From: Aeromonas molluscorum 848
Lineage (GTDB): Bacteria > Pseudomonadota > Gammaproteobacteria > Enterobacterales > Aeromonadaceae
Length of the DNA stretch: 64,000 nt
Reading direction: 5' to 3'
NCBI RefSeq assembly: GCF_000388115.1
Contig: NZ_AQGQ01000001.1
Location: 62,001 to 126,000, forward strand
Part shown: positions 55,602 through 64,000 of the stretch, one piece after another
How the letters are laid out: each line of letters begins with the position of its first letter
How positions within the stretch are numbered: the stretch's first letter is position 1
Translations under genes and position numbers: made by a program
Notes under the pieces: model-generated
The model's input: only the letters and a program-made list of their open reading frames with translations
What the model was told of the DNA's origin: nothing
Database searches by the model: none

Positions 55602-56150
55602 ATGATGAGCCTCAACGTCACACTTCCCCCCAGTCTTCCCAATGCGCTGCAACCTCAGACGGAAGCGGCGCGCAGCGATAATCGCCGCGCCGAGCTGATC
55701 CCTCAAGCTCCCCAGGGGGCCGCCTCCGGGGGCAGCCAGAAATCGGCCAGCCAGCAGGATCATGAGAGGCAGGCTCACAGTCAGGGACCCATTCGAGAGT
55801 CTGTGGTGCGCGAGGGTATGGGTACCTTGTCCCCGGCACCGCATCCTGGACCACTGCGGGCCGATGAGGGTGGCCATCAGGCCGGTCAGGGGGGCAACCA
55901 GCAGGAGGCGCATCGGGAGCGTCATCAAGATGCTGGGCAGGCAGGGGATAAGAGGGGATCCAATACAGGGGCCTCAGCGTTTGATATAGGTGGAACTGGC
56001 TTGCAGCCCCGGGCTGTCCAGCATGCTTATCCCGGGATGCAAGGCGGGGTATTGAATGCCTATATGGAGCTGCGCAGCCAGGCCATAGCCCTGCGTTATC
56101 GCAGTGCCAGCAGACCCGCATCGCCCCAGCAATTTGATCTGAAAATCTGA
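55602..56150 (+). CDS. disordered Gln/Gly/Ser-rich protein, unknown function
   Basis: A 182-residue frame with N-terminal VTLPPSLPNALQPQTEAARSDNRRAELIPQA. About 100 low-complexity residues rich in Gln, Gly, Ser, His and Arg follow, and then an ordered end (NAYMELRSQAIALRYRSASR...FDLKI). No signal peptide or membrane segment. Such proteins are probably unstructured until bound. Ribosome binding site poor; a hairpin covers the area before ATG. Its place after the mini rod-like gene suggests a functional link. The frame is supported by a terminator 85 bp after the stop and absence of a competing good frame, but codon use was not measured. Confidence 0.6.
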   Translation: MMSLNVTLPPSLPNALQPQTEAARSDNRRAELIPQAPQGAASGGSQKSASQQDHERQAHSQGPIRESVVREGMGTLSPAPHPGPLRADEGGHQAGQGGNQQEAHRERHQDAGQAGDKRGSNTGASAFDIGGTGLQPRAVQHAYPGMQGGVLNAYMELRSQAIALRYRSASRPASPQQFDLKI

Positions 56151-56233
56151 ACCCGCTGCCCCCTGATGGTTCTGTCAGCACCCAGGACTCGGCACTTCTG
56201 CATGGGATAGATGGCAGATGATGAGATCGGAAA

Positions 56234-56263
56234 AACAAAAAGCCCCTCGCGGGGCTTTTTGTT
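56234..56263. terminator. bidirectional terminator before tex
   Basis: AACAAAAAGCCCC/GGGGCTTTTTGTT with TCGC loop between convergent genes. Confidence 0.9.
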
Positions 56264-56287
56264 GCTGGGTGACATTCACCTGAGACG

Positions 56288-58615
<2,328 letters not shown>

Positions 58616-58709
58616 CTGTGCTCTGGGTCTCCATGGTCACTGGCTGGCGGCTCGCGAGCCTACCCCGCGCGGGGTTAGAATAGAACCCAAGTGGCGAGGA
58701 CATGTAAAG

Positions 58710-59216
58710 ATGAAAAAAAGCGATTATATCACCCGCGAAGGGTGGCTCGAACTGGATCGGGAATTCAAGACCCTGTGGAAGGAGGAGCGCCCCAGGGTGA
58801 CGCAGGCGGTGTCGGAGGCCGCGGCGCTCGGTGACAGATCCGAGAATGCCGAATACATCTATGGCAAGAAGCGGCTGCGTGAGATTGATCGGCGGCTGCG
58901 TTTTCTCGGCAAGCGGCTCGACGCGCTCACCATAGTGGATCCCAGCCCTCAGCAGGAGGGGCGAGTCTTCTTCGGCGCCTGGGTTGAGCTGGAAGATGAA
59001 GCCGGTCAGCGGGTGCGCTACCGATTGGTGGGACCTGATGAATTTAACCTGTCTGAAGGCAAGCTCAGCGTGGATTCCCCTCTGGCGCGGGCCCTGCTCA
59101 AGAAGCAGGTCGATGACGAGGTGGAGGTGAGCACGCCATCTGGATTGCAGTTCTGGTATATCAACGAGATCCGTTACAGCCCCTTCGAGGCGCGGGGGAG
59201 GACCCCCAAGCAATAA
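58710..59216 (+). CDS. greB: transcription elongation factor GreB
   Basis: Rescues backtracked RNA polymerase by stimulating RNA cleavage through its coiled-coil finger. The start MKKSDYITREGW was chosen; GAGGA lies upstream. The 168-residue protein shows the coiled coil with LGDRSENAEYIYGKKRLREIDRR, whose tip acids coordinate the active-site metal, and the FKBP-like C domain (VFFGAWVELED, ARALLKKQVDDEVEV). About ten extra residues at the C-terminus compared with E. coli. Confidence 0.95.
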   Translation: MKKSDYITREGWLELDREFKTLWKEERPRVTQAVSEAAALGDRSENAEYIYGKKRLREIDRRLRFLGKRLDALTIVDPSPQQEGRVFFGAWVELEDEAGQRVRYRLVGPDEFNLSEGKLSVDSPLARALLKKQVDDEVEVSTPSGLQFWYINEIRYSPFEARGRTPKQ

Positions 59217-59234
59217 CCGGTAACACTTTTCGTC

Positions 59235-59263
59235 TTGGCCGGGGCAGGGCAAGCGCCTAGGAT
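59235..59263 (+). promoter_or_regulatory. promoter of ompR-envZ
   Basis: TTGGCC (59235-59240), 17-bp spacer, TAGGAT (59258-59263), 28 bp before the ompR start. Confidence 0.5.
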
Positions 59264-59290
59264 GACCCTTCATGGGTAAGGAGAGGCAAA

Positions 59291-60010
59291 ATGAGTCAGC
59301 AATACAAGGTGCTGGTGGTCGATGACGATCTCAAGCTGAGGGCCCTGCTGGAGCGGTATCTGAGCGAGCAGGGCTTCGGGGTGCGCGGCGTCGCCAATGG
59401 CGAACAGGCCGATCGCCTGCTGGCGCGGGAGAACTTCAGCCTGATGGTGCTCGACCTCATGTTGCCCGGCGAGGATGGACTCTCCATCTGTCGCCGCCTG
59501 CGTGAAGCGGGTAACCAGATCCCGGTATTGATGCTCACCGCCAAGGGGGACGAGGTCGATCGCATCGTCGGTCTGGAGATGGGCGCTGATGACTACCTGC
59601 CCAAACCATTCAATCCGCGGGAACTGCTGGCCCGGATCCGCGCCGTGCTGCGCCGCCATCAGGTGGAGCTGCCGGGGGCGCCTTCCGCCACCGAGAAGGT
59701 GGTGAGCTTTGGCGCCTATCGCCTCGATCTCGCCACCCGGGAGCTGACCCGGGACCATGAGCCCCTCTCTCTGACCAGCGGCGAGTTCGCCGTGCTCAAG
59801 GTATTGGTGAGCCATCCCCGTGAACCTCTCTCCCGCGACAAGTTGATGAACCTGGCCCGCGGCCGGGAGTACACGGCGACCGAGCGCAGCATCGATGTGC
59901 AGGTGTCGCGCCTGCGTCGCTTGCTGGAGCAGGATCCGGCCCAGCCCAGATACCTGCAGACCGTCTGGGGCCTGGGTTATGTGTTCGTGCCGGACGGGGA
60001 GAGCCGATGA
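59291..60010 (+). CDS. ompR: osmoregulation response regulator OmpR
   Basis: A DNA-binding regulator of porin and other genes in response to osmolarity and acid. The 239 residues have a receiver (D11, D12, phosphoacceptor D55 in [13 protein letters not shown]105 region [10 protein letters not shown]) and a winged-helix domain ([32 protein letters not shown]). AAGGAGAGGCAAA precedes ATG. Its stop overlaps the envZ start in ATGA. Confidence 0.98.
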   Translation: MSQQYKVLVVDDDLKLRALLERYLSEQGFGVRGVANGEQADRLLARENFSLMVLDLMLPGEDGLSICRRLREAGNQIPVLMLTAKGDEVDRIVGLEMGADDYLPKPFNPRELLARIRAVLRRHQVELPGAPSATEKVVSFGAYRLDLATRELTRDHEPLSLTSGEFAVLKVLVSHPREPLSRDKLMNLARGREYTATERSIDVQVSRLRRLLEQDPAQPRYLQTVWGLGYVFVPDGESR

Positions 60011-61314
60011 GACGCGCGACCAGCATGTTCTCCCGCACCCTCTGGTTTCTGGCCTCGGTGCTGGTGGTCTATCAGCTGGTCTCGTACGTTGCCTTCTACA
60101 ACTATCTGCTGGAGCCCACGGTCAAGCAGATCAGCCACCTGCTGGCCAATCAGGTCAAACTCATCTTCCCCGCCCAACGGGATGGCATGCTGCCCGACGA
60201 GGCGGAGGCCCTGGTTTACTTGGCCACAGGCATCGATATCTACAGTCAGGGCGAGGCGGAACAGCACGGCCTCAAGACGGCAAAACGCTACCAATACCTG
60301 GAAGAGGGGATCAGCGAAGAGCTGGGCGGGGCGGCCAAGGTGCGGGTGGAGATCCAGGATCACTACATCATCTGGATCCAGCCACCCCAGGCCAGCACCA
60401 TCTGGCTGCGGGTGCCGCTTACCGAGATCGATGATGACGATATCCAGCCCTTGATGTTTTACCTGAGTGTGCTGCTGGTGGTGACCCTGTTTGCCGCCTG
60501 GCGCTTTGCCCGTCAACTGATGCGCCCCCTCGAGGAGCTGGAGGCGGGGGCCATTGCCGTCGCTCGGGGTCAGTTTCCCGACGCCCTGAACGAGCAGGGG
60601 TCACGGGAGCTGAGGCGATTGACCCGCAGCTTCAACCACATGTCCCACTCCATCAAGGAGCTGATCGAAGAGCGTAACCTGATGATGGCCGGCGTCTCCC
60701 ACGACTTGCGCACGCCGCTCACCCGCATCCGCCTCGCCACCGAGATGATGTCGTCCCGGGAGGAGGGGCTCAAGGAGAGCATCAACGCCGACATTGATGA
60801 AACCAACGCCATTATCGATCAGTTTATCGACTACATACGGCCAGCTGGCAGTGTGGAGACCAGGCCCATCGACCTGACCCAGCTGATCCACGATGTACTG
60901 CTGCTACAAGGGGAGCAGGACCTGGAGCTGGAGCTGGCCTTGCCGCCCGAGGCCGTACTGGTGGAGTGCCACCCCCTCGGCCTGCGGCGGGTGCTCAACA
61001 ACCTGTGCGGCAACGCCCAGCGCTATGGCGCCCGCCGGGTGCAGGCGGAGTTGAGGGACGATGGTCACTGGGTCCGGCTGCGGATCTCGGATGATGGCCC
61101 CGGCATACCGGAGGCAGATTATCAGCGGGTACTCAGACCCTTCACCCAGGGCAATCAGGCGCGCACCGGCGGAGGCAGCGGCCTGGGGCTCGCCATCGTC
61201 GCCAAGATAGTGGCTCAGCACCATGGCACCCTGCGGCTCGGCGTCTCGGATTGGAACGGCCTGCTGGTCGAGATCCGCTTGCCCAAACAGCAGCCACTGG
61301 AGTGGGTCGACTAA
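60007..61314 (+). CDS. envZ: osmosensor histidine kinase EnvZ
   Basis: An inner membrane kinase/phosphatase of OmpR. The 435 residues: TM1 about 12-33, periplasmic loop about 34-146, TM2 about 147-166, HAMP, DHp domain with H232 in [13 protein letters not shown], and the ATPase domain with [21 protein letters not shown] and [11 protein letters not shown]. Overlap of 4 bp with ompR ensures coupled synthesis. A terminator follows. Confidence 0.97.
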   Translation: MRRATSMFSRTLWFLASVLVVYQLVSYVAFYNYLLEPTVKQISHLLANQVKLIFPAQRDGMLPDEAEALVYLATGIDIYSQGEAEQHGLKTAKRYQYLEEGISEELGGAAKVRVEIQDHYIIWIQPPQASTIWLRVPLTEIDDDDIQPLMFYLSVLLVVTLFAAWRFARQLMRPLEELEAGAIAVARGQFPDALNEQGSRELRRLTRSFNHMSHSIKELIEERNLMMAGVSHDLRTPLTRIRLATEMMSSREEGLKESINADIDETNAIIDQFIDYIRPAGSVETRPIDLTQLIHDVLLLQGEQDLELELALPPEAVLVECHPLGLRRVLNNLCGNAQRYGARRVQAELRDDGHWVRLRISDDGPGIPEADYQRVLRPFTQGNQARTGGGSGLGLAIVAKIVAQHHGTLRLGVSDWNGLLVEIRLPKQQPLEWVD

Positions 61315-61333
61315 ATGGAGTCCTTCCAAATAT

Positions 61334-61358
61334 ACAAGGGGGCCAATGGCCCCCTTGT
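61334..61358. terminator. terminator of ompR-envZ
   Basis: ACAAGGGGGCC/GGCCCCCTTGT with AAT loop, 20 bp after the stop; convergent genes on both sides. Confidence 0.8.
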
Positions 61359-61375
61359 GTTATCCGGTCTCTTGC

Positions 61376-62290
61376 TCAGGCATCTGGCGTTATCTGGTTA
61401 CGGTAGCGTTTGCCGTATTTGAGCTGCTGCACCAGCAAGGCGATGACGATAAGAGCCAAGCCTATGGGAGTGGCCGGGTGTATCTCCTCGCCGAGGAGCA
61501 GGTTGAGCAGGATCAGCGAGGCGAAGGGAGAGATGAAGATAAGGTTGCTGAGTGGCGCCGTATCCGTGGCACTGCGCATGGCCATCAACCAGAGCACGAA
61601 GCCAAAACCCATCTCGAACAGCCCGACATAGATGGCGCCAGCCCACCCTTGCCAGGCCGTCATCTGAAAATCGGCCAGCCACCAGGTGGCCACCAGAATG
61701 AGCGGCAGGCTGAGCAGAAAGCCGAGCAGCAGGCTGACGATGGGATCCCCCTGATTACGGGTGTTGAGGATCCAGTAGCTCGCCCAGATCAGCGTAGAGA
61801 GCAATGCCAGCCCCACGCCAAGCGGACTGTCGAACTGCAGGCCGAGCACATCCCCCTTGGTGGCGATCACCAGGGCACCGAAGTAGCCGAGTAGTATGGC
61901 CACCCCATCCCGGCGGCGCAGTTTCTGGCCGAGGAAGGGCACGGCCAGCAGACTCAAGCTGATGGCCCAGGTGTAGTTGATCGTCTGCGCCTGTTGCGCC
62001 GGCAGTAGGTCATAGGCTTTGAACAGCAGCAGGTAATAGAGAAAAGGGTTGAGGGTGCCCAGGGCCAGATAGTAACGCGGACGCTCCTTCAGGTACTGGC
62101 GCAGCAGCGGCAACTTGCCCTGTTTGATCACCAGGGAACCCAGGGCCAGGGTCGAGGTGAGGGCGGCGACCAGCAGCAGTTGTACTGGCTCGAAATAGCG
62201 CAGTGACAGCTTGAAGGCGGTGGCAACCGTAGACCAGAGCGCCACGGCGCACAGGCCGTATTGATAGGCTCTCTTCTGATTTTTCAACAT
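61376..62290 (-). CDS. EamA/DMT family permease
   Basis: A drug/metabolite transporter family protein of 304 residues with ten hydrophobic segments in two EamA repeats. Recognisable parts are the N-terminal LWSTVATAFKLSL (first helix of repeat one), the INYTWAISLSLLAVPFLGQ end of repeat one, and the LSNLIFISPFASLILLNLLLGEEI stretch of repeat two. Substrates of DMT permeases include amino acids and metabolites; this one is not predictable. It starts about 170 bp before the rpsJ promoter on the other strand. Not linked to the neighbouring genes. Confidence 0.9.
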   Translation of the reverse strand: MLKNQKRAYQYGLCAVALWSTVATAFKLSLRYFEPVQLLLVAALTSTLALGSLVIKQGKLPLLRQYLKERPRYYLALGTLNPFLYYLLLFKAYDLLPAQQAQTINYTWAISLSLLAVPFLGQKLRRRDGVAILLGYFGALVIATKGDVLGLQFDSPLGVGLALLSTLIWASYWILNTRNQGDPIVSLLLGFLLSLPLILVATWWLADFQMTAWQGWAGAIYVGLFEMGFGFVLWLMAMRSATDTAPLSNLIFISPFASLILLNLLLGEEIHPATPIGLALIVIALLVQQLKYGKRYRNQITPDA

Positions 62291-62456
62291 ACTGCAGATC
62301 CTTGCATGACCAGCTGAAGGGGCAATTGGCCCCGCAGTCTAGCAGGCTGAGCCTGGCACTGTCGTTGACTGGATGGGGCGGGTGGCAGTCCGGCGGTCCG
62401 GGCCCCTGAGCGGAACAGAGTCGAGTAAAAATCGTGCACTATCTGCACGGCGCAGC

Positions 62457-62484
62457 TTGCGCCAATTGAAAATATCCGTATAAT
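62457..62484 (+). promoter_or_regulatory. promoter of the S10 operon
   Basis: TTGCGC (62457-62462), 16-bp spacer, TATAAT (62479-62484). The predicted start near 62491 gives a leader of about 177 nt. Upstream, 62291-62456 shows nothing else. Confidence 0.75.
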
Positions 62485-62490
62485 TCCCCC

Positions 62491-62979
<489 letters not shown>

Positions 62980-63000
62980 TTACGGAAAGGATTGATAACA

Positions 63001-63633
63001 ATGACAATCGGTCTTGTAGGTCGCAAAGTGGGTATGACTCGCATCTTCACTGAAGATGGCGTTTCTATCCCGGTGACTGTTATCGAAGTTGAAGCTAACC
63101 GTGTAACTCAGGTCAAATCTGTAGAAACCGATGGCTACAACGCTATTCAGGTTACCACTGGCGCCAAAAAAGCCAGCCGTGTAACTAAGCCGGAAGCGGG
63201 CCACTTCGCCAAAGCTGGTGTCGAAGCCGGTCGTGGTCTGTGGGAATTCCGTCTGAACAACGGTGAAGTATTCACTGTTGGCGGCGAGTTGAAAGTAGAT
63301 CTTTTCGCTGACGTTAAGCTGGTAGATGTTACCGGCACATCCAAGGGTAAAGGTTTTGCCGGTACTGTTAAGCGCTGGAACTTCCGCACCCAGGATATGA
63401 CCCACGGTAACTCCTTGTCTCACCGCGCTCCGGGTTCTATCGGTCAGAACCAATCCCCGGGTAAGGTATTCAAGGGCAAAAAGATGGCTGGTCACATGGG
63501 AGCTGAGCGTGTAACGACTCAGAACCTGGAACTGGTTCGTGTTGACGCTGAACGCAACCTGCTGCTCATCAAAGGTGCAGTACCGGGTGCTACCAACGGC
63601 AACGTGATCGTCAAACCTGCCGTTAAAGCGTAA
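63001..63633 (+). CDS. rplC: 50S ribosomal protein L3
   Basis: A large-subunit protein next to the peptidyl transferase centre. 210 residues from [20 protein letters not shown], with the extended loop [20 protein letters not shown]. It contains Q149/Q150 region [12 protein letters not shown] where E. coli L3 is methylated by PrmB. AAAGGA lies upstream. Codon use looks strongly biased, as for highly expressed genes. Confidence 0.98.
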   Translation: MTIGLVGRKVGMTRIFTEDGVSIPVTVIEVEANRVTQVKSVETDGYNAIQVTTGAKKASRVTKPEAGHFAKAGVEAGRGLWEFRLNNGEVFTVGGELKVDLFADVKLVDVTGTSKGKGFAGTVKRWNFRTQDMTHGNSLSHRAPGSIGQNQSPGKVFKGKKMAGHMGAERVTTQNLELVRVDAERNLLLIKGAVPGATNGNVIVKPAVKA

Positions 63634-63650
63634 CGTCTGAGGAGATAGTA

Positions 63651-64000
63651 ATGGAATTGGTAATGAAAGACGCCAAGAGCGCTCTTGAAGTTTCCGAGAC
63701 TACCTTCGGGCGCGAATTCAACGAAGCTCTGGTTCACCAGGTCGTCGTTGCATATGCCGCAGGTGCCCGTCAGGGTACTCGTGCGCAGCTGACTCGCTCT
63801 GAAGTGTCTGGTGGCGGCAAAAAGCCGTGGCGTCAGAAGGGTACTGGTCGTGCCCGTGCTGGCTCCATCCGTTCGCCTATTTGGCGTTCCGGTGGTGTGA
63901 CTTTTGCTGCTAAGCCGCAAGATCACAGCCAAAAAGTAAACAAGAAGATGTACCGCGGCGCTATCCGTAGCATCCTGTCCGAACTGGTACGTCAAGAGCG
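63651..64000 (+). CDS. rplD: 50S ribosomal protein L4, partial
   Basis: The window ends inside this gene; 116 residues are visible from [20 protein letters not shown]. The segment [20 protein letters not shown] is the long loop that lines the exit tunnel. GAGGAGATAGTA precedes ATG, 17 bp after rplC. L4 is the autogenous regulator of this operon in E. coli. The C-terminal part lies outside the window. Confidence 0.97.
   Translation, partial: MELVMKDAKSALEVSETTFGREFNEALVHQVVVAYAAGARQGTRAQLTRSEVSGGGKKPWRQKGTGRARAGSIRSPIWRSGGVTFAAKPQDHSQKVNKKMYRGAIRSILSELVRQE

Overview
The window looks like a chromosomal segment of a gammaproteobacterium, most probably Aeromonas. This rests on gene content and order (arc operon next to argR and pyrBI; glnA with ntrBC; typA; bioH, comF and nfuA; tex, greB, ompR and envZ; the S10 operon), on protein similarity to Escherichia coli and Vibrio families, and on high GC in coding DNA. 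The genus is inferred; no database search was possible. No insertion sequence, prophage, CRISPR array or integrase was seen. Almost every base belongs to core genes, and the less ordinary material sits in small genes, RNAs and control regions.

Layout. 1-2400: the tail of a chemotaxis receptor, then a long apparent gap that holds a CsrB-family CsrA-sequestering RNA (minus strand, about 598-863) and a 58-residue secreted protein with an upstream CRP site. 2404-7192: the arginine deiminase operon arcA-arcC-argF-arcD. 7360-9800: argR, then pyrBI behind a pyrL-type leader peptide, a UTP-type attenuator and a near-consensus promoter. 9839-13000: an unrecognised gene, tRNA-Trp, and a dCache chemoreceptor with a sigma28-like promoter. 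13533-18208: pntAB transhydrogenase and a cysteine desulfidase-like gene. 18339-24757: bamD, rluD, pgeF (followed by a relic second pgeF tail), clpB with a sigma32-like promoter, and a dihaem cytochrome c with a start-codon problem.

25031-29860 is the nitrogen control block (ntrC, ntrB, a DUF4124 gene, glnA) with a sigma54 promoter and NtrC sites. 30008-40905: typA, yihY, dtd, a methyltransferase-fold gene, yiiD/madA, an AsmA-like gene, recG and pssA. 41035-46738 is a gluconate/Entner-Doudoroff regulon (gntU, gntK-edd-eda, gntR) with three GntR boxes. A chromosomal Qnr-type pentapeptide gene is divergent from gntR. 47586-54429: envC, gpmM, a rhodanese, secB, gpsA, nfuA and comF.

54462-62290: bioH, two poorly characterised genes (a miniature flagellar rod-like protein with a sigma28-like promoter, and a disordered protein), tex, greB, ompR-envZ and a DMT permease. 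62457-64000: the start of the S10 ribosomal protein operon with a structured leader.

The genes fit a motile facultative anaerobe: fermentative arginine use, gluconate catabolism under GntR, NtrBC nitrogen control, chemoreceptors and Csr regulation. Best candidates for new biology are the mini rod-like gene and its neighbour, the small secreted protein, the Qnr gene that shares a control region with gntR, and the start of the cytochrome gene.
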